Source: an uncultured Syntrophobacterales bacterium
Lineage (GTDB): Bacteria > Desulfobacterota > Syntrophia > Syntrophales > UBA5619
Assembly: GCA_903928915.1 (NCBI GenBank)
Contig: CAIYSL010000068.1
Coordinates: 178,626-242,625, forward strand
Length of the DNA: 64,000 nucleotides
Reading direction: 5' to 3'
Under the pieces are notes generated by a model. The model did not search any database. It saw only the letters and a program-made list of their open reading frames with translations, and was not told the DNA's origin. This document shows, one piece after another, positions 34,331 to 43,559 of the stretch (position 1 is the first letter of the stretch; each line of letters opens with the position of its first letter). A program made the translations under genes and the position numbers.

Positions 34331-35428
34331 ATGAGGAACAGAGTGATGCTGCTCGGCCTGATCGTGTTCACCATTCTTGGCTGCGACAACGGGCAGACGA
34401 GCCAGAGGGAGGTACAAAAGAGCATGGCGGAAGCGAATCAATCCGGCGCGGTAGCCACCTTCGCCGGCGGCTGCTTTTGGTGCGTGGAGTCCGATTTTGA
34501 AAAAATTCCGGGCGTCCTGAAGGTCGTCTCGGGCTATACCGGGGGTACGGGAGAAAATCCGACCTATGAAACGTACGGCAAGTTGGGGCACATCGAGGCC
34601 GTCCAGATCAGCTACGATCCGGCCAGGGTAAGCTACGCGCAGCTGCTCGAGGTGTTCTGGCGGCACATCGATCCGACGGACAGGGAAGGACAGTTCGTCG
34701 ACCGCGGTCCCTATTACCGCAGCGCCATCTTCACCCACAACGAAGAGCAGCGGCGGCTCGCTGAGAAATCCAAGGAAGAGCTGGGGAAATCGAGCAAATT
34801 CGCAAAGCCGATCGTGACCGAGATCATCGGGTTCACCCGGTTCTACCCCGCCGAGGAGTACCATCAGGACTACTACAAGAAGAATCCGCTCCGGTACCGG
34901 TACTACCGCCATGGTTCGGGCAGAGACCAGTTCCTGGAGAAGGTATGGGGGGCGGAGCGCGAAGGGCGGCAGGCCCCGACGGGGGATTCCTACCGCAAGC
35001 CCGACGACGCGACCCTGCGGAAGAAGCTCACCCCGATGCAGTACCAGGTCACCCAGCGGGACGGCACCGAGCCGCCCTTCCAGAACGAGTACCACGACAA
35101 CAAGCGGGCGGGGATTTACGTGGACATCGTTTCGGGCGAGCCGCTGTTCAGCTCGCGGGACAAGTACGATTCGGGGACGGGATGGCCCAGTTTCACCAAG
35201 CCGCTCGAACCGGGCAACATCGTGGAAAAGGAGGATCGCGGGCTGTTCACGACGCGCACCGAGGTGCGGAGCCGCCACGCCGATTCCCACCTCGGGCATG
35301 TCTTCCCGGACGGCCCGAAGCCGACAGGATTGCGGTACTGCATGAACTCGGCCGCCCTGCGCTTCATCCCGAAGGAAGACCTCGAAAAAGAGGGGTATGG
35401 CAAGTATGTGACGCTGTTTAACAAGTAA
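34331..35428 (+). CDS. msrAB: MsrAB methionine sulfoxide reductase lipoprotein
   Basis: 365 aa fusion that repairs both epimers of methionine sulfoxide. The signal peptide ends in TILGC, a lipobox with Cys18 as the lipid site, so the enzyme is anchored outside the cytoplasm. MsrA domain: residues 40-200 with GGCFWC (catalytic Cys48) and the YHQDYY block. MsrB domain: residues 225-360 with GTGWPSF and the catalytic Cys337 in RYCMNSAA. The MsrB zinc CxxC pairs are absent, as in many fused forms. The reducing partner is not in the window. It stands alone between the kinase and the acyl-CoA synthetase genes. Confidence 0.95.
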   Translation: MRNRVMLLGLIVFTILGCDNGQTSQREVQKSMAEANQSGAVATFAGGCFWCVESDFEKIPGVLKVVSGYTGGTGENPTYETYGKLGHIEAVQISYDPARVSYAQLLEVFWRHIDPTDREGQFVDRGPYYRSAIFTHNEEQRRLAEKSKEELGKSSKFAKPIVTEIIGFTRFYPAEEYHQDYYKKNPLRYRYYRHGSGRDQFLEKVWGAEREGRQAPTGDSYRKPDDATLRKKLTPMQYQVTQRDGTEPPFQNEYHDNKRAGIYVDIVSGEPLFSSRDKYDSGTGWPSFTKPLEPGNIVEKEDRGLFTTRTEVRSRHADSHLGHVFPDGPKPTGLRYCMNSAALRFIPKEDLEKEGYGKYVTLFNK

Positions 35429-35436
35429 TCTCGAAT

Positions 35437-35461
35437 CGGCGGGGGCCGCGTGCCCCCGCCG
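35437..35461 (+). terminator. GC-rich hairpin after msrAB
   Basis: A perfect 10-bp stem, CGGCGGGGGC at 35437-35446 and GCCCCCGCCG at 35452-35461, with a 5-base loop, 9 bp after the stop. No T run follows, so it may end transcription only partly. The next start is 28 bp farther. Confidence 0.5.
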
Positions 35462-35489
35462 AGCGAAGGAATCCTCCCAGGGAGCCCCG

Positions 35490-36854
35490 ATGGACCTGAA
35501 ACCGCTGTTCGAGCCCCGGAGCATGGCCGTGTTCGGGGTGTCGCTGAGCAATGACCGGCACCCGGCCAACGAAATCTTCAACAAGAACCTGCTGCGCTAT
35601 CCGGTTCGCGTCTACGGCGTCAACCCACGGGGAGGGACGATCAACGGCGAGCAGATCCACCGGAGCATCGCGGAGGTGCCCGAGCCGGTCGATCTTGCCG
35701 TCATTGCGGTCCGGGCCGACCTCGTCCCGGACGTTCTCACCGCCTGTATCGCGGCCAAGGTCCGCTCCGCGGTGGTCATCTCAGGCGGGTTCGGGGAGGT
35801 AGGGAGACTCGACCTCCAGGGGCGGCTGGCGGCCGTCGCCAAGGAGGCCTCCTTTCCCTTCATCGGCCCCAACTGCCTGGGGATCTACTCCCCGGCCCGC
35901 GTCGACACCTTCTTCCTGCCGGGAGAACGGATGGTCACCCCTGCCGTGGGCAACGTCTCCTTCGTGAGCCAGAGCGGGGGGATCCTCGTGGACCAGATGA
36001 TCAACTTCACGAACGAAGGGGTGGGGCTCGCCAAGGCGATCAGCATCGGCAACAAGGCGCTCCTCGGCGAGCTGGAGATCCTCGAGTACCTCGCCCAAGA
36101 CCCGGCAACGCAGGTGATCGCCTTCTACATCGAAGGGTTCGGGCCGAAGGAGGGGCGCCAGTTCGTCCTTCGGGCCGGCGGGTGCGGCAAGCCGGTGGTT
36201 GTGCTGAAATCCGGCAAGAGCCCCGGCGGGAGCGCGGCCGTGTCGAGCCATACGGCCTCCCTGGCCGGGGACTATGCGAGCTTTTCCGCGGTCCTGGCCC
36301 AGTACGGGATCGTGGAGGCGACCAGTGAACTGGAGCTCGTCTCCTTCTGCGAGTCGCTCAGCGCGTACGCCAGACCGATCGCCGGCAATGTCGGAATCGT
36401 CACGGTCAGCGGGGGGCACGGGGCGATTGCCGTCGACGCCTGCACGGCCCGCGGGATCCGCGTCCCGGAGGTGCCTGCAGAGGCCTGCGAGACGCTGCGG
36501 AAATCCCTCAGCGCAAGCGTCCGGGAGATCGCCTCCCTGACGAACCCTGTGGACCTGACCGGGAGCGGAATCGATGACGATTTCGTCGCCGCCGCCCGGT
36601 TCTTCTTCGGCCGCGACGAGATCGACTGCGTGCTCGCATTGCTCCTTCCCTACGTCCCCGGGATCACGTCCGACCTCGGCGCGAAGCTCAGCTACGCGGC
36701 CCGGCAGTGCGGCAAACCGCTCATCGCCTACGTGCCCCATGTGGAGAAATACGCCATGCTCATCGAGGGGTTCAATCTCAACGGCGCACCGGTATCCCCC
36801 TCCATCGAGGGGGCCGTGCTGATGGTGGAAGCCCTGCGGAGGAACAGACAATGA
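35490..36854 (+). CDS. ADP-forming acyl-CoA synthetase, alpha subunit
   Basis: 454 aa. Converts acyl-CoA, ADP and phosphate to acid, CoA and ATP, a way to save energy in anaerobes. CoA-binding Rossmann domain at residues 1-130 (KPLFEPRSMAVFGVSLSNDR), succinyl-CoA-ligase-like domains behind it, and the phospho-His in SSHTASLAGD at His254. The C-terminal part (about 320-450) is the third CoA-ligase-like domain. The ATP-grasp subunit is the next gene, overlapping by 4 bp. Acyl group unknown: acetyl, branched or aryl acyl are all possible, and the ferredoxin oxidoreductase 3.4 kb away could supply the CoA ester. Confidence 0.88.
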   Translation: MDLKPLFEPRSMAVFGVSLSNDRHPANEIFNKNLLRYPVRVYGVNPRGGTINGEQIHRSIAEVPEPVDLAVIAVRADLVPDVLTACIAAKVRSAVVISGGFGEVGRLDLQGRLAAVAKEASFPFIGPNCLGIYSPARVDTFFLPGERMVTPAVGNVSFVSQSGGILVDQMINFTNEGVGLAKAISIGNKALLGELEILEYLAQDPATQVIAFYIEGFGPKEGRQFVLRAGGCGKPVVVLKSGKSPGGSAAVSSHTASLAGDYASFSAVLAQYGIVEATSELELVSFCESLSAYARPIAGNVGIVTVSGGHGAIAVDACTARGIRVPEVPAEACETLRKSLSASVREIASLTNPVDLTGSGIDDDFVAAARFFFGRDEIDCVLALLLPYVPGITSDLGAKLSYAARQCGKPLIAYVPHVEKYAMLIEGFNLNGAPVSPSIEGAVLMVEALRRNRQ

Positions 36855-37540
36855 ACGATTACCCTGCCGAGGCCCGGCGGATCATCGCCGCGGCCCGTTC
36901 CGGGGGGTGGGTGCTGGAGCCCGAGGCCAAGCGGCTGTTCGGCCTGGCGGGGTTCGATCTCCCCCGCTTTGCCCTTGCCCGGACCGCGGAGGAGGCGCTC
37001 CGGTTTGCCGGCGAGATCGGCTATCCCGTGGCCGCCAAGGTCATCTCGCCCCGCATCCTCCACAAGTCGGACGCGGGCGGTGTTGCCGTGGGGATCCCCG
37101 CGGCCGGCGGCCTGGAAGAGGCCTTCCGGCGTTTCCGAAAACTGGACGGGTTCGCCGGCATGCTCGTCGAGGAGATGGTCTCCGGGGTGGAGCTGATCCT
37201 CGGCGCGAAGATCGACGTGCAGTTCGGGCCGATGGTCCTGCTGGGGATGGGAGGGACGGGCGTCGAGATCTACCAGGACATCGCCCTCAGGATGGCGCCC
37301 CTGGCGGAGAGGGACGCCGCCGCGATGATCGCCGCACTCAGGGCCCGGCGGCTCCTCGATGGGTACCGGGGGGCGGAGGCGGTCAATCGGGAAAAACTGA
37401 TCGCGACCATCCTCGCTTTCTCCGCAGTGGCCATGGACCTGGAGGGGCTGATCGCGTCGATCGACATCAACCCCCTCATCTGCTCCGCACGGCGCTGCGT
37501 GGTCGCCGACGCCCGGATCATCCTCGGGGAATACGCCTAA
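36851..37540 (+). CDS. ADP-forming acyl-CoA synthetase, beta (ATP-grasp) subunit
   Basis: 229 aa. The ATP-grasp fold shows YPVAAKVISPRILHKSDAGG, the HKSD loop of the family, then MLVEEMVSGVELILG and the ADxxI-like INPLICS metal site. Its start (ATG 36851) overlaps the alpha stop as ATGA, so the subunits are translated together. The arrangement of two separate genes matches the archaeal-type heterotetramer; many bacteria fuse them in one chain. No other gene follows before the GH26 gene on the opposite strand. Confidence 0.88.
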   Translation: MNDYPAEARRIIAAARSGGWVLEPEAKRLFGLAGFDLPRFALARTAEEALRFAGEIGYPVAAKVISPRILHKSDAGGVAVGIPAAGGLEEAFRRFRKLDGFAGMLVEEMVSGVELILGAKIDVQFGPMVLLGMGGTGVEIYQDIALRMAPLAERDAAAMIAALRARRLLDGYRGAEAVNREKLIATILAFSAVAMDLEGLIASIDINPLICSARRCVVADARIILGEYA

Positions 37541-37674
37541 TCCGGGTGATGGGCACGCATCTCTCCTTCACCTACCTATACGGAAAATAATCTCTTTATT
37601 TGCTATTGATGTTAGTGTGTTAAACTGTGTTTACGTTTTCATAGATTCCGCGGCAACGTAGGATTCTTGAATCG

Positions 37675-40410
37675 CTACATTGCCGGCAGTCCGTCAACCA
37701 TCCGGTAGTCGGAACTCCCGTTCATCTGAAACCCCACCATATTCCGGTCGGCGGAATAGGTAATGTAGGTTGCAGTATTTATGCTCTGACTGAAGAACCC
37801 CATCGCGAAATCATGCGCCTTTGCAAATCCATTCACTGTGAACGTCTGCGTGGTTACGACCGCGCCCGAGTCATCATACGCAGTGAGCGTTACCGAAGCC
37901 GGCAACGCTTCGGTGTTCACGAGGACGAGGTCGGTCCACCCATCCTTCTCGATCTTCGAAAAAACCCCTGCCCTTGCAGCGGCCCTCCCTCCACCCCCAT
38001 AACCCGCGAGCAGATTTAAATCGTTCGATCCAAGGAGTTCAAAGCCGGTGAGCGGGCTCGTGGATTGTATTTTGAACCACGCTGTTTCGGTAGGAAGGTT
38101 TAGGTCTGCGACAGCGCCGATATATTTTTCTTTACCCGCAAGAGTAAGGACTTTTATGGTGAGCGGATCACCCTGGGCGCTATAGGGGCTGATGGTGATT
38201 GTACAAGGCGTGCTCGCGGGATTATATGCCACGACGCCTGTCCACCATCCACTGCCGGCGATGTGAGGATAGTAAAGCGTCGACGTGGTTTTATCCGTAA
38301 GCGTTATTCCTTCCAGCTGGCTGCCGCTGGGAAGGTCTAGGCTGCCGAAGAGCTCCAACCCGACAACTCCGCTGGCATTTCTGATCACCGCCGATTTGAT
38401 CCCCGGCTGAGGTTGATTCCCGAACAGCTCCCGTATCGCGAATGCCCGGTGCTCATTTGCCCCAAGCGAGAGCTGTTGCGTTCTGCCATCGCTGAAGGCA
38501 ATGGTCAACATCTTCGCTGTCGCTGTGGTATTCACCAGGCTTACTCCCGTCCACCACTGGTCGCTGGAGTCTATGTGGGTGAGGTAGATGTCATTGGTAT
38601 TGATATCCTTCGTCGTGGGAACAGCGACCCGATAAACACCATTGATAAGAAATTTGATGTAGCCTTGGATCGTATCTGCGTCGGCTTCAAGAACGATGTA
38701 ACCGATTCTCGTGTTGGCAGCAAATTCACTTGCAACGTCGATCTGTCTGCGTCCATGGGCGGGCAGGGTTACCGATTTTGACTCCACCAGCTGACCCTGG
38801 TTGGTGTATCCCTTCAGGATGCCGCTTACGCGTTCGGTCCCGCTCGTGTTTATGATGGCGATCTCGGTCTGCCATCCGTTGTTCGTGTCTACGTGCGAAA
38901 AATAAAGTGACGCAGCGGGTGCTGCACCGGTCTGAGTAACAGTAAAGGTCTTCCCTCCGAGGATGATGAATCCTGTCCTCGAAATTCCCGGTGTATTGGC
39001 TGAGACGACATAGGAAACCGTTCCATCACCCATACCCGCACTCCCCTCCGTGATCGTGAGCCACTCCACATTGCTGACTGCTGTCCAGTTACATGCGAAG
39101 GACGAAGCGCGGACTTTAATGGAACCACTGACGCTGAAGGCATTAACGTCTATACCGGCAGGGGCGATTTCATAGGTACATGCCGAGGATGATGACTCTT
39201 TCCACTTTGCGAGGGTTAGGATTCTCTGGTCGCTGAGAAACGTGCTGAACGCTGCCCGGGTTTCCGGTGCAGAGCTTCCGTCGATGAGCGACCCTACCCC
39301 GGAAGTCCCCCCCCAAACACGCCATCCACGAGCAAACCAGAGGCTGAACCCACGAAATCGCTGGATATCCATGAAGGCACCGGCTGCTTGATTCCAGAAG
39401 TCCGAACGAGCAACAGGGCCAAGTTCGCTGATGAAGATCGGTTTGTCGAGGCCGATTGTCTCGATAGATGCGAGCGTGTTTAGCGCACTTGCAGGAAGTG
39501 CTGGCGCATCGAAATAGAGGTCAACTCCCAACATGTCTACATATGCGTCGCCTGGGTAAAAGGCTGGCGCACTGCACGATGCACCGCTGCAGAGATCACC
39601 CATTGCCCAGAGCCAGATGACATTTGATACTCCCTCCGCCTGGAATAGCTCGAAGGTCATTTTCCACAATGCCTTGTAGTCGTCGGCGTTCCCGCCCCAC
39701 CAAAACCAACCGCCGTTGCCTTCATGGAATGGACGGAAGACGATCGGCCTCCCGACTGCTTTCATTTCATGCGCAAGTTGCCTGATATAGGTTGTGAATG
39801 CTGCGTGGCCGCTTCCGCCGGGGAGAACTCCGGCCGCATGGTTGTGTGTATCGTTCATCCCTCCTGCCGGTGGTGTCCCGGCTCCGAACGGAACGGTAAA
39901 GTTATTCAACGAAATCATCACCCAAGGGAGTCCACCCGAGGCAGCAAAGGCTGCAAGACCTTCCCAGTCACGATGTGCCACGGCACTATTGCGCTCCGCC
40001 ATCTCCCACTCCATACATGCGGGTAGACCGGCATCGAGGCCGTAGAGCTCGACCCAGCGAGCCTGAACTTGACTGATCGGTACAGTGACAAAGGCATTGG
40101 CGGCCGAGCCAAGGGCATCCACCCCCAGGAGCCAAGCCTGTTCAGAGCGAATGCGATCATAGACTAGCTGGGTATCGGTGTCCAGGTGAGGTCGGACCGT
40201 GAGCGGCATGCCGCGGGCAAGAGAGCCTGTCACCGCCCGCGTCATTGTATCGTCTGCGAGTCGCATAGGGGATGTTTCATGCTGGTATTGTTTGTCATCA
40301 TAAGGTAAGGCGATCCGTCCGCTCTTCGGCAAGGGGGCCAGTGCCGAGAATACGGATGAGGGAACGAGAATAAGAGTAAACAGGACGATAAGGAAAGGGT
40401 AGTGTATCAT
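37675..40410 (-). CDS. Secreted GH26 glycoside hydrolase with BACON and four-fold repeat
   Basis: 911 aa. Signal peptide at the start (MIHYPFLIVLFTLILVPSS). The GH26 TIM barrel (about residues 45-400) has the acid/base Glu230 in FRPFHEGNGGWFWW and the nucleophile Glu329 in FISELGP, so beta-mannanase activity is the first guess. A BACON domain follows at about 410-495. The rest, 500 to 911, is four copies of a 100-residue unit (listed separately). Base composition and codons are AT-richer than in neighbours, a sign of transfer. The start is ATG 40410 or GTG 40413, with GAGGTGCC upstream. It is alone on its strand. Confidence 0.85.
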   Translation of the reverse strand: MIHYPFLIVLFTLILVPSSVFSALAPLPKSGRIALPYDDKQYQHETSPMRLADDTMTRAVTGSLARGMPLTVRPHLDTDTQLVYDRIRSEQAWLLGVDALGSAANAFVTVPISQVQARWVELYGLDAGLPACMEWEMAERNSAVAHRDWEGLAAFAASGGLPWVMISLNNFTVPFGAGTPPAGGMNDTHNHAAGVLPGGSGHAAFTTYIRQLAHEMKAVGRPIVFRPFHEGNGGWFWWGGNADDYKALWKMTFELFQAEGVSNVIWLWAMGDLCSGASCSAPAFYPGDAYVDMLGVDLYFDAPALPASALNTLASIETIGLDKPIFISELGPVARSDFWNQAAGAFMDIQRFRGFSLWFARGWRVWGGTSGVGSLIDGSSAPETRAAFSTFLSDQRILTLAKWKESSSSACTYEIAPAGIDVNAFSVSGSIKVRASSFACNWTAVSNVEWLTITEGSAGMGDGTVSYVVSANTPGISRTGFIILGGKTFTVTQTGAAPAASLYFSHVDTNNGWQTEIAIINTSGTERVSGILKGYTNQGQLVESKSVTLPAHGRRQIDVASEFAANTRIGYIVLEADADTIQGYIKFLINGVYRVAVPTTKDINTNDIYLTHIDSSDQWWTGVSLVNTTATAKMLTIAFSDGRTQQLSLGANEHRAFAIRELFGNQPQPGIKSAVIRNASGVVGLELFGSLDLPSGSQLEGITLTDKTTSTLYYPHIAGSGWWTGVVAYNPASTPCTITISPYSAQGDPLTIKVLTLAGKEKYIGAVADLNLPTETAWFKIQSTSPLTGFELLGSNDLNLLAGYGGGGRAAARAGVFSKIEKDGWTDLVLVNTEALPASVTLTAYDDSGAVVTTQTFTVNGFAKAHDFAMGFFSQSINTATYITYSADRNMVGFQMNGSSDYRMVDGLPAM
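37678..38910 (-). repeat. Four-fold repeat in the GH26 protein C-terminus
   Basis: Four degenerate units of 90-105 residues. Each opens with an aromatic strand then W-x-T-x-(ILV) (SHVDTNNGWQTEIAIIN, THIDSSDQWWTGVSLVN, PHIAGSGWWTGVVAYN, SKIEKDGWTDLVLVN) and closes with GYIKF, GLELF, GFELL or GFQMN. They look like beta-sandwich or propeller-type blades that could bind carbohydrate or close a ring. I do not know a named family for the unit. Confidence 0.75.
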
Positions 40411-40871
40411 CACGGCACCTCGGTACGAGAATCCCAGCAAATCTTGGCTATCAGAACGGAGCAACTACTGGCCACGCTAAGACAAATGAAGGATTCGGTA
40501 CACAGAGTGGACTATCTCCGTGCCGTCCACCTCTACACTATCACGGAAGATCGGTTCGCTTTTTGAGATGGCGGTCTGATCTGGCACATCTATGTACCGG
40601 GAATCTCAACAAAGAATATCGGCAGAGGGGAGTAAAACTTTATCCCGCGAACAGACGCGCCAGGAAACACCGGACCTTTACGGTCACTGAGTGATTGGAG
40701 CCGATCCTCTGCGATCGCCAATAGCCGGGATAGTTCAGGAAGCTATACGCACTAACGGTATAAGCAGGAAATTGGCGGGCAGCGCTCAGCCGAAAAATAT
40801 GATATACAGTGCCGCAGGCGTCCGGGACTGACTGAACGGAAGACTCAGGGGGATCACACCGGAGGGGATAC
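40411..40871. other. Gene-free AT-richer interval
   Basis: 460 bp between the divergent GH26 and oxidoreductase genes. No convincing reading frame. It is AT-richer than the window in general and probably holds both promoters: an AT-rich box near 40797-40810 (AAAAATATGATATAC) could be the -10 region for the oxidoreductase genes, but no matching -35 element stands out. Confidence 0.5.
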
Positions 40872-42497
40872 ATGGAGATGAATGTCATCATCGCCGGGGA
40901 GGCAGGGCAGGGCGCCTTTTCCGTCGAGATGGAGTTGACCGAGACCCTGTCGCGGCTGAACTACCACTTCTTCGCCACGAAGAACTACATGTCCCGGATC
41001 CGCGGCGGCCACAATTATCATATAGTCCGCATCGCCGACCACCCCGTCCATGCCCTGAGCGGGGGGATATGGGACATGGTGGTCGCCCTGGACGGGGAGA
41101 CCGAGCGGAGGCACAGGCCAGACCTCCGCGAAGGGGGGATTTACCTCTCCCGGGAGATGACCGCCGCGGTCGCCGAGACGGCCAAGGAGGCCTTCGGAAC
41201 CGTCGCCGCGAGCAACTCCGTCCTGGTCGGGATCATCCTGGCCGTCATCGGCGTATCTGCCGAGAAATCGGCGGAGGCCGCCGAACCCGGGAGAGCGGAG
41301 TACGTAAGGAAGGGGTTCGAGTTTGCCGCAAAATGGAAATTGACCGCGGCCGTTCCCGTGTCGGCAGCGGCCGGGGTGCACCGCAAATTCGACGGCAATC
41401 AGGCCCTGGCCCTCGGCGCCGTCCTCGGCGGCTGCCAGTTCGTGGCCGGCTATCCCATGACGCCGGCCACCTCCATCCTCGACTATTTCGTGACCCTGGC
41501 CCAGGGGCTCCCCCTCCATTTCGAGCAGGCCGAAGACGAGATCGCCGCCATCAACATGGTCCTGGGGGCCTCGTACGCGGGACTCCGGGCCATGGCGGCC
41601 ACCGCCGGCGGCGGGTTCGCCCTGATGCAGGAGGCGGTCTCGTTGGCGGGCATGACGGAGACGCCGGTGGTGATCGCCGTTGCCCAGCGGCCCGGCCCGG
41701 CCACGGGCCTGCCGACGCGGACCGAGCAGGCTGACCTCGCCTTCGTCCTGAACGCCGGCCACGGCGAGTTCCCCCGGATCATCTTCGCCCCGGGATCGAT
41801 CGGGGAGATGATCGCCCTGAGCCGGAAGAGCTTCGCCTTGGCCGATCGGTATCAGATCCCGGTGTTCATCCTGACGGATCAGTACTTCGCCGATTCCGTC
41901 CAGATCGTCGAGGAGGAGATACCGCTTCAGGTGGACAGCCGTCAGTACCCCGAGTTCGACGGGACCTACCTGCGCTACCGGCTCACCGACGAGGGGATAT
42001 CGCCGCTGACCTTCCCCGGCCTGACCGCTGCCCTGGTCAAGCTCGACTCGGACGAGCACGACGAGGAGGGGAAGATCACCGAGGACCGCCGGATGCGGGT
42101 GCGGATGGTGGACAAGCGGCGTGGGAAACGCGCCCTGTTCGAGAAGGAGGCCGTCATGCCGACCTTTCACGGCGACCCCGGGGCCGGCATGGTCGTCCTC
42201 TGCTGGGGATCCACAAAGCTCATCGTGCAGGAGGCCGCCGAGCGGCTGACCGCCCAGGGGACCCCCGTCGGCGTGCTCCATTTCGGCCAGGTGTATCCCC
42301 TGACGCGGGAGATGATCGCCCCGTTTGGGCTGGAGGGGAAAAAGCGGATCTGCGTGGAGAACAATGCCGGCGGCCAGTTCAGCCGGCTGCTGAAGAGCGA
42401 GCTCGACCTCGGCGTGGACCGCCTGGTCCTGAAGTACGACGGCGAGAGTTTCACCGTCGACGAACTCACCCGGACCCTGAAGGGGTTGTTGGCCTAG
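40872..42497 (+). CDS. korA: 2-oxoacid:ferredoxin oxidoreductase, fused gamma-alpha subunit
   Basis: 541 aa. Oxidatively decarboxylates a 2-oxoacid to an acyl-CoA and reduces ferredoxin. Gamma domain first (residues 1-175, IIAGEAGQGAFSVEM, GGHNYHIVRI), then the alpha domain from about 180 with GYPMTPATSILDYF at Tyr194, the counterpart of the YPITPSS loop that faces substrate. This is the two-subunit (Sulfolobus or mycobacterial Kor) arrangement. GGAGGGG precedes ATG 40872. The substrate may be oxoglutarate or a branched or aryl oxoacid. The TPP subunit follows 10 bp later. Confidence 0.9.
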   Translation: MEMNVIIAGEAGQGAFSVEMELTETLSRLNYHFFATKNYMSRIRGGHNYHIVRIADHPVHALSGGIWDMVVALDGETERRHRPDLREGGIYLSREMTAAVAETAKEAFGTVAASNSVLVGIILAVIGVSAEKSAEAAEPGRAEYVRKGFEFAAKWKLTAAVPVSAAAGVHRKFDGNQALALGAVLGGCQFVAGYPMTPATSILDYFVTLAQGLPLHFEQAEDEIAAINMVLGASYAGLRAMAATAGGGFALMQEAVSLAGMTETPVVIAVAQRPGPATGLPTRTEQADLAFVLNAGHGEFPRIIFAPGSIGEMIALSRKSFALADRYQIPVFILTDQYFADSVQIVEEEIPLQVDSRQYPEFDGTYLRYRLTDEGISPLTFPGLTAALVKLDSDEHDEEGKITEDRRMRVRMVDKRRGKRALFEKEAVMPTFHGDPGAGMVVLCWGSTKLIVQEAAERLTAQGTPVGVLHFGQVYPLTREMIAPFGLEGKKRICVENNAGGQFSRLLKSELDLGVDRLVLKYDGESFTVDELTRTLKGLLA

Positions 42498-42507
42498 GAG
42501 TCGTTCC

Positions 42508-43332
42508 ATGGAAGCGAAAAGCGATATCGCCTGGTGCCCCGGTTGCGGAAATTTCGCCATCCGCGATGTCCTGGAGAAGCTCCTCCCGGAACTGCCCGTT
42601 CCGGCAAACCGGATCGTGTTCACGTCGGGGATCGGGCAGGCGGCCAAGATGCCCCATTACCTGAAGGTGAACTACTTCAACGGCCTCCACGGCCGTTCCC
42701 TGCCCCTGGCCGTGGGGATCAAGCTTGCCCGGCCCGACCTGACCGTCATCGCCTATTCCGGCGACGGCTGCATGTACGGCGAGGGGGGGAACCATTTTAT
42801 CCATACGATCCGCCGGCAGCTGGATATCACCATCCTCGTCTCCGATAACCAGGTCTACGCCCTGACCAAGGGGCAGAGTTCGCCCACGACCGATCCCGGG
42901 GCGATAAATTCCCTCTCCCCCGGGGGAAACCGGAATCTCCCCTTCAATCCCGTCGCGCTGGCGATCGCGATGGGCGCCCCCTTTGTGGCCCGCGGCTTTG
43001 CCGGCGACAAGGAGCACCTCACGGAGCTGATCAGGCAGGCGATCCTGTTCCGCGGTACGGCACTGGTGGACATCCTGCAGCCCTGCGTCAGCTTCAACAA
43101 GGTCAACACCTATCAGTGGTACCGCCAGCGGGTGGTCAAGCTGGCAAAACCGGCGACGGACCGCTCCGCGGCCCTGCAGACCGCCGAGAGATGGGGTGAA
43201 CAGATCCCGATCGGCGTCATCTACCAAGACGACGCCGCCGAGTGCCGCGCCGGGGCGGAGATCTTCCGCAGAGGGGCTACCGCAGAGGAGGTCGCCTGCC
43301 AGATCGACATGAAGTGCGTGATGATGCGCTGA
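42508..43332 (+). CDS. korB: 2-oxoacid:ferredoxin oxidoreductase, TPP-binding beta subunit
   Basis: 274 aa. The TPP fold shows the Gly-Asp-Gly motif GDGCMYGEGGNHF and the conserved NQVYALTKGQSSPTT. Cluster ligands Cys10 and Cys13 in WCPGCGN and a late Cys in ILQPCVSFNKVNTYQW are present. In well-studied members a further ligand sits in the GIGC loop; here it reads GIGQAAK (Gln44), so one ligand must come from elsewhere or the cluster differs. No separate ferredoxin-like delta subunit is nearby, consistent with the two-subunit type. Ends before the TRAP operon with a 230-bp gap. Confidence 0.9.
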   Translation: MEAKSDIAWCPGCGNFAIRDVLEKLLPELPVPANRIVFTSGIGQAAKMPHYLKVNYFNGLHGRSLPLAVGIKLARPDLTVIAYSGDGCMYGEGGNHFIHTIRRQLDITILVSDNQVYALTKGQSSPTTDPGAINSLSPGGNRNLPFNPVALAIAMGAPFVARGFAGDKEHLTELIRQAILFRGTALVDILQPCVSFNKVNTYQWYRQRVVKLAKPATDRSAALQTAERWGEQIPIGVIYQDDAAECRAGAEIFRRGATAEEVACQIDMKCVMMR

Positions 43333-43559
43333 AGGCAGCTTTTTTCCGCTTGACAGCACCGCCGTTTCTCTATAGGTACCACCCGTGAGCGTACCCTCGT
43401 CGGAACGATCCCCGATGCCAAGGGCGCCGGCTCATCAACGTCAACCGTATTTTCCCTGACTGCCACGATTGTGTAACTCGTACAGGAGTATGGTGTGCGG
43501 CTGTTCCCCCCTGGACGGTGTGGCTGAGCCGGGAATTCGATACAGCGGAAGCGGAGGCA

